Assembly (NCBI GenBank): GCA_946415545.1
Contig: CAMKSY010000005.1
Location: forward strand, 1-37,535
From: an uncultured Pelosinus sp.
Lineage (GTDB): Bacteria > Bacillota > Negativicutes > DSM-13327
DNA: 37,535 bases
Direction: 5' to 3'
The notes under the pieces are model-generated. The model was not told the origin of the DNA. It was given only the letters and a program-made list of their open reading frames with translations, and did no database searches. How positions within the stretch are numbered: position 1 is the stretch's first letter; each line of letters starts with the position of its first letter. This document shows, piece by piece, positions 1-9,535 of this stretch. Position numbers and translations under genes: made by a program.

Positions 1-1250
1 TGACTGCTGTTGGTATTATTGTAGTAATTGTTACAGTTTATTTCTTAATCAAGCGCTATGATGCGCGACTGGTATTATTAGCTTCTGGTATTATAATGGC
101 TTGTGTGGCGGGGACGCCGATGGTTTCTTTAAATGCTTTTGCAAAAGAAATGACCAATAGTGGACTGATTCAAGCAGTATGTTCCGTTATGGGTTTTGCA
201 ATGGTAATGAAGTATACAGAATGTGATAAACATTTAATTAATTTTATGGCAAATGGTCTTTCTAAAGTTCGACCACTTTTGATTCCGGGAGTGGTTTTGG
301 CTACCTATGCAGTCAATGTAGCACTACCAAGTGCTGCGGGAACGGCAGCGGCTGCAGGGGCCATCTTCGTACCGTTGATGATGTCGGCAGGCGTACATCC
401 GGCGATGGCGGGGGCAGCGGTAAAATGCGGTACATATGGCAGTATGTTGAATCCAGGTCTAGCACATAACCCATTTGTAGCCAAAATTGCCGGTGTGAGT
501 GTTATGGAAGTTATCGCATTTCACTTTAAAGCGAATATTGCCTCTTTGCTTACAGCAACAATTTTGATTACGTTGATTGCTTATTACAAAAAGGAACATA
601 AAGGGTATAAAGCTGAAGGCTTTGAGGCTGAGGCATCTTTCAAGGTAAAACATTTATATGCGTTGATGCCGATTTTTCCGATTGTAATTTTAATTTTAGG
701 TGCAACGGCAATTGTTCCGGCATTTAAGATGGATGTTCCACAAGCCATGGTTATCGGTTCTTTAGTTGCGCTACTAGTTACTAGAAAAAATCCTGTTAAC
801 TTGAGCAATGCATTCTTCGATGGTATGGGAAAAGCCTATGGTGAAATTCTTGGCATTATCATTGCGGCGGGTGTATTTGTCTCAGGGTTGACAGCAATTG
901 GACTTGTAAAAGCTTTTACCGATTCAATGCTGAATAATCCTGCAATTGTTAAGGTTTGTGCAGCAGTTGGTCCATTTATTTTGGGACTGGTTGTTGGTTC
1001 CGGCGATGCGGCAACATTTGCCTTCAACCAGGCTATTACACCACATGCGGCAGATTTTGGTATGTCAGTGGTACAAATGGGCAGCATGGCCACACTCGGT
1101 GGTACATTAGGGCGCACGATGTCACCAATAGCAGGTGCCACAATTATCATAGCAGGTATTGCTGGTGTTAACCCAATGGAAATCGCAAAGCGCAACGGCT
1201 TGCCGATGGTAGGTGCTATGATTGTTGGTATGTTATTCTTATTAGCATAG
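1..1250 (+). CDS. C4-dicarboxylate anaerobic carrier, DcuC-like (5' end outside window)
   Basis: Reading frame is open upstream of the listed Met at 96 (from base 3: TAVGIIVVIVTVYFLIKRYDARLVLLASGIIMA...); polytopic membrane protein with a DcuC-like N-terminal pattern and LPSAAGTAAAAGAIFVP motif. Confidence 0.75.
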   Translation, partial: TAVGIIVVIVTVYFLIKRYDARLVLLASGIIMACVAGTPMVSLNAFAKEMTNSGLIQAVCSVMGFAMVMKYTECDKHLINFMANGLSKVRPLLIPGVVLATYAVNVALPSAAGTAAAAGAIFVPLMMSAGVHPAMAGAAVKCGTYGSMLNPGLAHNPFVAKIAGVSVMEVIAFHFKANIASLLTATILITLIAYYKKEHKGYKAEGFEAEASFKVKHLYALMPIFPIVILILGATAIVPAFKMDVPQAMVIGSLVALLVTRKNPVNLSNAFFDGMGKAYGEILGIIIAAGVFVSGLTAIGLVKAFTDSMLNNPAIVKVCAAVGPFILGLVVGSGDAATFAFNQAITPHAADFGMSVVQMGSMATLGGTLGRTMSPIAGATIIIAGIAGVNPMEIAKRNGLPMVGAMIVGMLFLLA

Positions 1251-1304
1251 AATTCGTCATCCTTAATTTGGAACAATAATTTTAAAAAGAGGTGTTGAGT
1301 TGTT

Positions 1305-2603
1305 GTGGCGAAAATTACTATTGTAGCAGCAGGAGACTCTTTCATTACGCAGCGTTTACCGCAAGATGATCATTTTACTGCATTGAAAAACTACATAGAA
1401 GCGCATGATGCTCGATTTACAAACTTTGAGATTTTATTACATGATTTTGAAGTGTATCCCGCTCCATCAAGTGGAGGTACATGGGCAGTTGCACGTCCCG
1501 AAGTTCTGCAGGATATCAAGCAGCTTGGTTTTAATATGATGTCCTGGGCAAATAACCATACAATTGATTGGAATATTGACGGTGTTTTAACGACGATGAA
1601 GCATCTAGAAAACCATAAATGTATCCACGCTGGCGTTGGCAGAAATCTCGCAGAGGCCTCGCAACCGCGATATCTTGATACCCCTCAAGGAAGAGTTGCG
1701 CTGATTGGCATTACATCTACGATATCGGAGTGGGGTATGGCAAGTGCGCAAAGACCTGATGTGCTTGGCCGACCGGGGGCAAATGTCCTTCGTTATCAGT
1801 CGATTCACAAAGTACGTCAGGAAGACTTTAAGAAGCTAAAGGAAATCGTTGAGCAGACAGAGATAAATTCCAATAGAATTCTAAATGAAAAAGAAGGATT
1901 TACAAAACCCGTTAAAGGCGGCTATTATGTTGGCAACATCAGATTTGAACAAGGTGATGAGCCAGGGACGGTAACCAAGATGAATTCCAAAGATGCCGAA
2001 CGCATAGTCCGATCAATTCGTGAAGCAGCACGGCAGGCGGATGTTGTCTTAGTAAGTCATCATACACATGAGCGTAAAGGCTTGGAGAAAGACCGTCCAG
2101 CGGATTTTGCCCGTGATTTTGCAAAGCTGTGTATTGACAGCGGCGCTCATGCGTATATTGGCCACGGCCCGCATATTTGGCGAGGTATTGAAATTTATAA
2201 AAACCGTCCAATTTTTTATAGCCTTGGTGATTTCATTTTCCAAAATGATTCCGTGGAACGACAGCCAACTGAGTTTTACGACCTTTATGATTTGGGCGTA
2301 GAAAATACCGTATCTGATGGATTGGATGCTCGCAGTGCCAATGAAACAAGAGGACTGGTTGTCGATCCTAAAGTATTTGAATCGGCCATGGTTTCTTTTG
2401 CTGTTACGGATGGGGAAATTGATGAAATCACTTTAAAACCGCTTTCACTGGGATTTGAATATGGCAGAGCGCGTCGCGGTCGCCCTCAATTCTCCGATAA
2501 AGAAAACGGAGAACGAATTCTAGGTGATATTGCTGATTTATCCGGAGAATTTGGCACAAAAATTTCGATAAAAGATGGCATAGGAACAATTAGATTAAAA
2601 TAA
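1305..2603 (+). CDS. CapA/PGA_cap-family metallophosphatase-like protein lacking an N-terminal membrane anchor
   Basis: GTG start with RBS-like AAGAGGTG; motifs AGDSF, NFEI, WANNHTIDW, SHHTHERKG, GHGPHIWRGIEIYKNRPIFYSLGDFIFQN typical of the CapA family. Confidence 0.85.
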   Translation: MAKITIVAAGDSFITQRLPQDDHFTALKNYIEAHDARFTNFEILLHDFEVYPAPSSGGTWAVARPEVLQDIKQLGFNMMSWANNHTIDWNIDGVLTTMKHLENHKCIHAGVGRNLAEASQPRYLDTPQGRVALIGITSTISEWGMASAQRPDVLGRPGANVLRYQSIHKVRQEDFKKLKEIVEQTEINSNRILNEKEGFTKPVKGGYYVGNIRFEQGDEPGTVTKMNSKDAERIVRSIREAARQADVVLVSHHTHERKGLEKDRPADFARDFAKLCIDSGAHAYIGHGPHIWRGIEIYKNRPIFYSLGDFIFQNDSVERQPTEFYDLYDLGVENTVSDGLDARSANETRGLVVDPKVFESAMVSFAVTDGEIDEITLKPLSLGFEYGRARRGRPQFSDKENGERILGDIADLSGEFGTKISIKDGIGTIRLK

Positions 2604-2640
2604 GGTGTTCTGCCATTATAGCGATCTTGGTCAAATGTGA

Positions 2641-2687
2641 AACAATAGTAGCCTGCAATCAGTCGATGGTTGCAGGCTACTATTGTT
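2641..2687 (+). terminator. Perfect 18-bp inverted repeat (11-nt loop), likely terminator after the capA-like gene
   Basis: aacaatagtagcctgcaa / ttgcaggctactattgtt, directly read; about 40 bp after the stop at 2603. Confidence 0.7.
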
Positions 2688-2760
2688 GTATAATTGAATA
2701 TCATAAATATATATAGTTATACTTTTAGAAAACAGTTTCTTTCTTAATCAGGTAATAACA

Positions 2761-3180
2761 TTATACGGGAATTTCCTGGGCCTGGTGCGCGGTGATCCAG
2801 CTTTGGCATTCGCCCTGTGTGGCGGGAATAATGAGGATATTGTTGATGTTAGGCATCTGATCAATTTGATTGAGAAGAACCGGGTTGGGATGAATGGCCA
2901 GTATGCTGCCAGTATGATCCACCGGGAAATGATTCTTAGTGGTCATAATCTTAAGTGTGACAGTGCCGATTTTAAATTCGTCATCAAGGATGGATTCCCG
3001 AATCTGAAATTGAGCTAGTTCCGAATCTGGTAAGGCGGCTTCCAGGGAACTATTATGGATGCCGGGGAAGATGCCATGATGCGGGATATGGTAAATACAT
3101 TGTCTTGTCAGCCATATTATGCCAGCGTTGATAGCTTCTGGATGAGAATTGTTATTAATATAATAATATTGCATATTCAT
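2761..3180 (-). CDS. Hypothetical protein (139 aa)
   Basis: ORF with upstream AGGTGAA Shine-Dalgarno-like sequence; no family recognised. Confidence 0.55.
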   Translation of the reverse strand: MNMQYYYINNNSHPEAINAGIIWLTRQCIYHIPHHGIFPGIHNSSLEAALPDSELAQFQIRESILDDEFKIGTVTLKIMTTKNHFPVDHTGSILAIHPNPVLLNQIDQMPNINNILIIPATQGECQSWITAHQAQEIPV

Positions 3181-3524
3181 TTCACCTCATATAGTCTCAT
3201 AAAAGATTATCAGGACCTCGTTCTAAAAAAAGTATATCAAGTACCATGAATATGTCAATCATTAAAGTTCAAATTGTGTTATAAAGGGTAATTTGTGTCA
3301 ATAAGACGAGTGTCAAGGGAACAGAGTATTATCAAATCATGTAGAATGGAATAAATCATTCGATGCTATTTTAATAGGGTGTCCAGATGGGAGGAATTCA
3401 TGTATTAAAATCGAAGTAAGTGCCAAGATATCCAAAGAGCTATGCGGCTATGCCCTGCCCTTACAACTCAGCAGTAATGGTATTACCGCTCTAAGGAAAC
3501 TGATATTGCAATAAAGCAAATTTA

Positions 3525-3572
3525 AGAAACGCTGTCCACATACTTAGTTAGTAATTGGGCAGCATTTCTTTT
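3525..3572 (+). terminator. Intrinsic terminator-like hairpin
   Basis: aagaaacgctgtcca ... tgggcagcatttctt followed by tt; the two non-Watson-Crick positions are G-U in RNA. Confidence 0.5.
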
Positions 3573-3621
3573 CATTGACATAACAATAAAATAAGGAGCC
3601 TGTTGCTATTTGTGAAGAAAC

Positions 3622-4401
3622 TTATTCTCCTTTAAAATGTGCCGGGCGTTTTTCTAAAAATGCAGTAATTGCTTCTTCATAATCATGGCTATCGTAAACC
3701 TTACGCCGCATTCCCTGTACTCGTTCAAAAGCAGATGGAGTGATAGCATATGCTTTTGATAGAACACGGAACTGTTCTTTAATGACCTCAATGGATAGTA
3801 TCGAGCGGGTGCTAATTGTCGCAGCTAAATTTAAAGTGAAAGAAAGAAGTTCTTCTTCAGCAACTAAATGGTTGACAATGCCTACCTGCAAAGCACGTTC
3901 AGCAGGCACTAATTCAGCCGTAAAAAACATCTCTTTAGCTATATTAATTGGTAATCGATTCATAAAATGTAAAATACCTGTGGAATTGTAGGGAACCCCA
4001 AGCTTAGCAGGAGTCATGGCAAACTTAGCAGTCTTATCCGCGATCACCATATCACAAGTCATGATTAAGTCGCAAGCACCACCATAGACACTGCCGTGTA
4101 CCATTGCAATAACCGGACCGGGATATTCTTCCACAGCTCGTAAAAGAACTTCAAGTGAATCGTAATAACTCAGCGGGTCTCTCATTTTTAATGGTAATTC
4201 TTTAACATCATGACCTGCTGACCATACCTTTGAACCTTCCGGAGCACGTAGAATAATAATATGGATCTTCTGTTTTTGAAAATTATCAAGTGCTTCAATA
4301 ATATCATCGACGAGCTGAGCACTTAATGCATTTAGCTTCTGGGCATTATTTAGCGTAATAATACCAATTTTTCCTGATAATTCTACCTTGACTAATGACA
4401 T
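3622..4401 (-). CDS. scpB: Methylmalonyl-CoA decarboxylase (crotonase superfamily, ScpB/YgfG-like)
   Basis: Crotonase fold motifs SAGHDVKELP, MVHGSVYGGACDLIMTCDMVIAD and C-terminal FLEKRPAHFKGE resemble ScpB. Confidence 0.8.
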   Translation of the reverse strand: MSLVKVELSGKIGIITLNNAQKLNALSAQLVDDIIEALDNFQKQKIHIIILRAPEGSKVWSAGHDVKELPLKMRDPLSYYDSLEVLLRAVEEYPGPVIAMVHGSVYGGACDLIMTCDMVIADKTAKFAMTPAKLGVPYNSTGILHFMNRLPINIAKEMFFTAELVPAERALQVGIVNHLVAEEELLSFTLNLAATISTRSILSIEVIKEQFRVLSKAYAITPSAFERVQGMRRKVYDSHDYEEAITAFLEKRPAHFKGE

Positions 4402-4831
4402 AATGAAATCCTCCTACATAAAGTAAAAATTATAAACCGTTTGTATTACTCTGTTGTTATAGGTTTTAGAAGGCGATAGATAGGACATAGCAGTCATACA
4501 TTCTCTTAAAGAAATCTCTGCTTGCCGACCTGCCCAGGTACGAATGGAGTATATCGGATTTTAAATGTATTTAAAATGCAGTATACTGAATACGAAGTGT
4601 ATTTTTATCTTTATTATATTCCTGCTATGAAGATAATTGAAATATTGAATAATCATGATATGATAACTATAGGTTATCATTATAATGGCTTTAAGATGCT
4701 ATCTTTACAGAATAATGATTCCCTGTTATAATTTAGTAAAAATAGAATTATGGAAATTTTATAAATATGGCAGAAGTCATATTCTAACCTTTCGTAATAC
4801 ATAACTATATAGATTTAAAACTGTGGTATGA

Positions 4832-4875
4832 AACCATTGGGGAGAACGCTTGCCCTGGTTTTCTGCTACATTTTT
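4832..4875 (+). terminator. Hairpin plus T-tract in the ABC importer leader (terminator or attenuator)
   Basis: gaaaccattggggagaacgcttgccctggttttc followed by tgctacattttttttt. Confidence 0.4.
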
Positions 4876-4945
4876 TTTTGCAAAAAATAAAAAATAGAAG
4901 AAAGCCTGGAGATTAATTGTTTTAAAACGTTTGAAAGGAGGTAAT

Positions 4946-5017
4946 TTGTCGGGTATTTCTATTATTGCATATAGCAAAGCAAGATACAGTGTAAAAAAGG
5001 TTTGGAGGACAGTATGA
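4946..5017 (+). CDS. Possible 23-aa leader peptide MSGISIIAYSKARYSVKKVWRTV, stop overlapping the next start codon
   Basis: AAAGGAGGT upstream of TTG; TGA at 5015 overlaps ATG at 5014 (ATGA). Confidence 0.3.
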   Translation: MSGISIIAYSKARYSVKKVWRTV

Positions 5018-6618
5018 AGAAAAAAAGATATTTAGCATTGTGTTTAATAATAATGATGTTATTTTCATTAGTTGGCTGTAGTAAAGCGGATAAGGCTGAC
5101 GCAGGTAGCACGACAAAAGATAGTGTCGTTATTGCCATGGATGTCGAATCAGAGCCTGCTGCCGGATTCGATCCGATTATGGGCTGGGCTGCTGGTGAGC
5201 ATACACACGATCCTTTACTTCAAAGTACCTTATTAATTACAAAAGATGATATTACGATTGGGTATGACTTAGCAAAAGAGTATACGATTTCGCCAGATGC
5301 TCTCACCTGGACTTTTAAAATTCGTTCTGATGTAAAATTTACGGATGGTGTGCCACTTACTGCAAAAGACGTGGCTTTTACCTATAATAATGCTATGAAG
5401 CAAGCCACCGAGACAGATTTATCTATGCTAAAATCGGTAGAAGCCACTGATGATACGACTGTGGTTTTTCATTTTAATACACCTTACTCGGCATTTGCTT
5501 ATACGGCTGCTGTTGTTGGTATTGTTCCCGAGCATGCTTATAATGCTGCAACCTATGGAAAAAATCCGATTGGTTCCGGTCGGTATATTCTGAAACAATG
5601 GGATAAAGGTCAGCAAGTAATTTTAGAAGCAAATCCGAATTACTATGGCGAAAAAGCAAAAATGAAAAAGGTCACGATTGTATTCATGTCGGAAGATGCT
5701 TCCTATGCGGCGGCTCAAGGTGGGCAAGTAGATGTCGCCTATACAGCTCCGTCTTATACGGTCAATCCGATTAAAGGATATAATATCCTTTCGTTCAATA
5801 CCGAAGATATTCGTGGACTGAATCTTCCTACTGTTCCTGCAGGGAATAAGACACCTGCCAAGAGAAATGGTGAAACCTATCCTGCCGGCAATAACGTTAC
5901 TTCTCAGCTAGCGATCCGCCAGGCAATTGCTTACGCGATTGACCGGGAGAGCATCGTAAAGAATGTTTTAAACGGTTATGGCTCAGTAGCTTATAGTGAC
6001 AGCGTCAATGAACCCTGGGAAAATGAGGCTATGAAAGTAGCGTATGATCCCGCAAAAGCAAAAACCATATTAGAAGCAGATGGTTGGAAATTAAATGCCG
6101 AAGGTATATATGAGAAACAGGGACTAAAAGCCGAGTTCAATCTTCTCTATATTTCATCAAACTCTGTTCGTACAGGAATTGCTATGGTTGTGAAAGAAAT
6201 GCTAAAACCGATAGGGATAAAAGTAAATCCGATAGGCTCGAGCTGGGATCAAATTGCAACTTTATGCTATGAGACACCTCATGTTTTCGGTGCCGGATCC
6301 CATTCTCCTACTGGCGTTAGGAGTCACTATTATACTGGTAAAAACTATGCCTCTTATTCCAATTCAACCGTAGATACATACATTGACGAAGCATTGGCAG
6401 CTACTTCAGTGGAAGCTTCGTATCCATTATGGAAAAAAGCACAATGGGATGGTGCTTCTGGTGTGACTCCTCAAGCGGACTCCCCGTGGGTATGGCTGGT
6501 GGAAATCAAGCATATTTATTTCGCCAGAGAAAATTTAAATGTAATTGATAAAAAAATTCATCCTCATGGTTATGGCTGGACAATTATTAATAATGTTCAC
6601 CAATGGTCTTGGAAATAA
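5014..6618 (+). CDS. ABC transporter substrate-binding lipoprotein, SBP_bac_5 family (nickel/oligopeptide/opine type)
   Basis: Lipobox LVGC; motifs WTFKIRSDVKFTDGVPLTAKDVAFTYNNA and AIRQAIAYAIDRESIVKNVLNGYG; GGAGG before ATG at 5014 (the track start 5002 is a TTG). Confidence 0.85.
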   Translation: MKKKRYLALCLIIMMLFSLVGCSKADKADAGSTTKDSVVIAMDVESEPAAGFDPIMGWAAGEHTHDPLLQSTLLITKDDITIGYDLAKEYTISPDALTWTFKIRSDVKFTDGVPLTAKDVAFTYNNAMKQATETDLSMLKSVEATDDTTVVFHFNTPYSAFAYTAAVVGIVPEHAYNAATYGKNPIGSGRYILKQWDKGQQVILEANPNYYGEKAKMKKVTIVFMSEDASYAAAQGGQVDVAYTAPSYTVNPIKGYNILSFNTEDIRGLNLPTVPAGNKTPAKRNGETYPAGNNVTSQLAIRQAIAYAIDRESIVKNVLNGYGSVAYSDSVNEPWENEAMKVAYDPAKAKTILEADGWKLNAEGIYEKQGLKAEFNLLYISSNSVRTGIAMVVKEMLKPIGIKVNPIGSSWDQIATLCYETPHVFGAGSHSPTGVRSHYYTGKNYASYSNSTVDTYIDEALAATSVEASYPLWKKAQWDGASGVTPQADSPWVWLVEIKHIYFARENLNVIDKKIHPHGYGWTIINNVHQWSWK

Positions 6619-6644
6619 TCAATAGATTAGCAATTTATTTCTGT

Positions 6645-6684
6645 TCTATGGTACAGAACAATAAGATATTTTCTGTACCATAGA
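6645..6684 (+). promoter_or_regulatory. Intercistronic 14-bp perfect inverted repeat between substrate-binding protein and permease genes
   Basis: tctatggtacagaa - caataagatatt - ttctgtaccataga. Confidence 0.65.
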
Positions 6685-6712
6685 CTTATTCTTTTTAAAT
6701 GAGGTATTTCTT

Positions 6713-7720
6713 ATGGATATAGAACCTTATTCCGGCATTTTAAAATATATCGGAAAGAGTATAATCAAGATAATTTCACTGTTATTTGCCGTAAGCATTC
6801 TTTCTTTCGTCCTGGTTTCAGCATCGCCTGTTGATCCAGTTCGTTCATACATTGGTGAAGTTGGTATAGCCAATATGAGCGCGGAAAACCTGGCTAAACT
6901 CGAAGCCTATTTTGGCACAAACACACCGCCAATCGAAAGATACTGGAATTGGTTTACCGGATTTATTCAGGGAGATATGGGATCATCGCTGCTCTATCGT
7001 CAGCCTGTTTCTAGTGTTATCCAGGTAAAATTTATGAACTCAATGGTTCTTATGATGACTGCATGGATTTTCTCAGGCGCATTGGGATTTATACTTGGGA
7101 TTACTGCTGGTTTATATCGCGACCGATGGATCGATAAGGCCATTAAAGGCTACTCATTACTGATTGCCAGTATGCCAACTTTCTGGCTGGCATTGGTGTT
7201 AGTGATGATTTTTTCTGTATGGCTGCAGATCTTGCCCATTGGATTGAGTGTGCCAATTGGAGTAAATGCTGCAGAAGTTTCAATTTTTGACAGCATAAAA
7301 CATTTGATTCTGCCTGCTTTAACGTTGAGTGTAATTGGAATTGCCAATATTACTCTGCATACTAGAGAAAAAATGATCGATATTATGGGAGAAGACTACA
7401 TACTTTTTGCTAAAGCGCGAGGGAAAAGCAGATTTTCGATTATACGGAATCATGCTCTTCGTAATATTATGCTTCCAGCCATAACTCTTCAATTTGCATC
7501 GATCAGTGAAATTTTCGGCGGTTCTGTTCTGGTGGAACAAGTTTTTTCCTATCCGGGTTTAGGGAAAGCTGCTGTTTCTGCTGGTTTAGGCGGGGACGCA
7601 CCTCTTTTACTTGGTATTGCGGTGATCAGTGCAGCGTTAGTATTTGGCGGTAATCTAGTTGCAAATCTTTTATATGGAATGATTGACCCTAGAATAAGGC
7701 GGGGAAGCGCATATGAATAA
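6713..7720 (+). CDS. ABC transporter permease, DppB/NikB type
   Basis: Polytopic protein with the DppB-type C-terminal pattern (EQVFSYPGLGKA...); same operon as the substrate-binding gene. Confidence 0.85.
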   Translation: MDIEPYSGILKYIGKSIIKIISLLFAVSILSFVLVSASPVDPVRSYIGEVGIANMSAENLAKLEAYFGTNTPPIERYWNWFTGFIQGDMGSSLLYRQPVSSVIQVKFMNSMVLMMTAWIFSGALGFILGITAGLYRDRWIDKAIKGYSLLIASMPTFWLALVLVMIFSVWLQILPIGLSVPIGVNAAEVSIFDSIKHLILPALTLSVIGIANITLHTREKMIDIMGEDYILFAKARGKSRFSIIRNHALRNIMLPAITLQFASISEIFGGSVLVEQVFSYPGLGKAAVSAGLGGDAPLLLGIAVISAALVFGGNLVANLLYGMIDPRIRRGSAYE

Positions 7721-8579
7721 TACCGGCTCTGTAACTGTGTTGCAGAAATATCCAAGAAAGCGATTAAATCAACGAAGTCAGACCCTGATGGCTCTGGCTT
7801 TCGGCAGCATCTTTTTAGTGGCCATTACAGTGATTGGCACTATGGTAGGAGATATCGCGATAACAACGAACTTTACCCAGAAAAATTTCTTGCCGCAGAT
7901 GGCTCATCCTTTCGGTACTGACTGGCTGGGCAGAGACATGCTCGCACGTACCTTAAAAGGAATGTCTATCAGTATCTATATTGGACTATTTGCTTCGGTG
8001 ATCAGCGCGGTTATAGCAGGGATTTTGGGGGCAGCTGCTGCAACGTTAGGCAAGAAGGTAGATGCCGTCATAACCTGGTTTATCGACTTAGTAATGGGTA
8101 TTCCTCACCTGCTACTGCTAATTTTGATTTCCTATGCTATCGGAAGAGGTACATTTGGTGTCGTTGTCGCTGTTGCCATAAGCCACTGGCCCGTTCTGAC
8201 CAGAATCATCCGGGGAGAAATTCTTCAGCTAAAAGAATCAAATTATATAAAGATTGCTGGGAAGTTAGGGCAAAGCAAAATGAAAATTATCGTGAAGCAT
8301 ATGATCCCTCATGTATTTCCACAATTTTTGGTTGGATTAGTACTGCTTTTTCCCCATGCCATATTACATGAGGCAGCTCTTACCTTCCTGGGATTTGGTC
8401 TGCCGCCAGAACAGCCTGGTATTGGAATCATTTTGTCGGAAAGTATGAAGTATTTATCACTGGGAATGTGGTGGTTGGCACTTTTCCCTGGAATGGTCTT
8501 GATGACTGCAGTGTTACTTTTTGATTTGGTCGGGGGAAGTTTGCGTAAGATGATTGATCCTCATAGTGCCCAGGAGTAA
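7713..8579 (+). CDS. ABC transporter permease, DppC/NikC type
   Basis: HPFGTDWLGRDMLARTLKGMSIS motif; overlaps the previous gene. Confidence 0.85.
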   Translation: MNNTGSVTVLQKYPRKRLNQRSQTLMALAFGSIFLVAITVIGTMVGDIAITTNFTQKNFLPQMAHPFGTDWLGRDMLARTLKGMSISIYIGLFASVISAVIAGILGAAAATLGKKVDAVITWFIDLVMGIPHLLLLILISYAIGRGTFGVVVAVAISHWPVLTRIIRGEILQLKESNYIKIAGKLGQSKMKIIVKHMIPHVFPQFLVGLVLLFPHAILHEAALTFLGFGLPPEQPGIGIILSESMKYLSLGMWWLALFPGMVLMTAVLLFDLVGGSLRKMIDPHSAQE

Positions 8580-8592
8580 GGAGGTAGAAAGG

Positions 8593-9528
8593 TTGTCCTG
8601 CATGAACAATAAATACATTTTGCAGATAAAAAATCTGTCTGTTTCTTTTACGCAATATGAGAAAGGATTGCGTAAAATCGATTTAAAAGTCATTCGAAAT
8701 TTGAATGTTTCTGTGGGCGAGGGAGAGCTTGTTGCTGTAGTAGGATCCAGTGGCTCGGGTAAAAGCCTGTTAGCTCATGCTATTTTAGGGATTTTGCCGC
8801 AGAACTGTGATGCTGAGGGTAATATTTGGTTTGAGGACGAATTGTTATCGCCAAAACGTATCGAGGAACTACGTGGGAAAAAAATCGTTTTAGTTCCGCA
8901 GAGTGTGACCTATCTTGATCCTTTAGAAAAAGTTGGAAGGCAAGTGAGGAAAGAGCAAAACGAAGAGAATGTTCACAAAAAACAAGAAGAATTATTCGAT
9001 TTTTATAAGCTGTCACCAAATACTGCTGATCTGTATCCTTTTGAATTATCAGGCGGTATGGCTCGCAGAGTTCTTCTTACTACCGCAATGATGGAAAGTC
9101 CGCGTTTGATCATAGCCGACGAACCTACGCCTGGGCTTCATCTAGAAGCAGCTAAAAAAGCCATGAGTCATTTTCGTGAGTTTGCCGATAAGGGTAACGG
9201 TGTGCTTCTCATTACCCATGACGTTGAATTGGCGTTAGAAGTAGCTGATCGCATTGCTGTTTTTTATGCGGGAACCACGGTGGAAGAGGCTCCAGTATCG
9301 GACTTCCAATCAGTTGATACACTTCGGCACCCGTATACAAAAGCATTGTGGCGAGCTTTACCACAAAATGGATTTCATCCTTTTCCCGGAAAACAGCCAT
9401 ATGCAAAAGATATGCCCAATGGTTGTCCTTTTGGTCCTCGGTGTTCTCAGCTTACACCGGAATGTGAAGGGAGTATTCAGGAACAGTTGATACGCTTCGG
9501 AAGAGTTCGCTGTATCCATGCAAAGTGA
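8593..9528 (+). CDS. ABC transporter ATP-binding protein, DppD/NikD type
   Basis: Walker A GSSGSGKS, signature LSGGMARR, Walker B LIIADEPT, oligo_HPY-like GCPFGPRC; likely TTG (8593) or ATG (8602) start after AAGGAGG. Confidence 0.85.
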   Translation: MSCMNNKYILQIKNLSVSFTQYEKGLRKIDLKVIRNLNVSVGEGELVAVVGSSGSGKSLLAHAILGILPQNCDAEGNIWFEDELLSPKRIEELRGKKIVLVPQSVTYLDPLEKVGRQVRKEQNEENVHKKQEELFDFYKLSPNTADLYPFELSGGMARRVLLTTAMMESPRLIIADEPTPGLHLEAAKKAMSHFREFADKGNGVLLITHDVELALEVADRIAVFYAGTTVEEAPVSDFQSVDTLRHPYTKALWRALPQNGFHPFPGKQPYAKDMPNGCPFGPRCSQLTPECEGSIQEQLIRFGRVRCIHAK

Positions 9529-9535
9529 GGGAGGG

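Noticed and set aside
836-1345. 169-aa minus-strand ORF opposite the DcuC-like gene
   Set aside because: Antisense shadow ORF fully overlapping a strong membrane-protein CDS; low-complexity composition.
4522-4731. 69-aa plus ORF in the AT-rich region before the ABC importer
   Set aside because: No RBS, low-complexity AT-rich sequence, no recognisable family.
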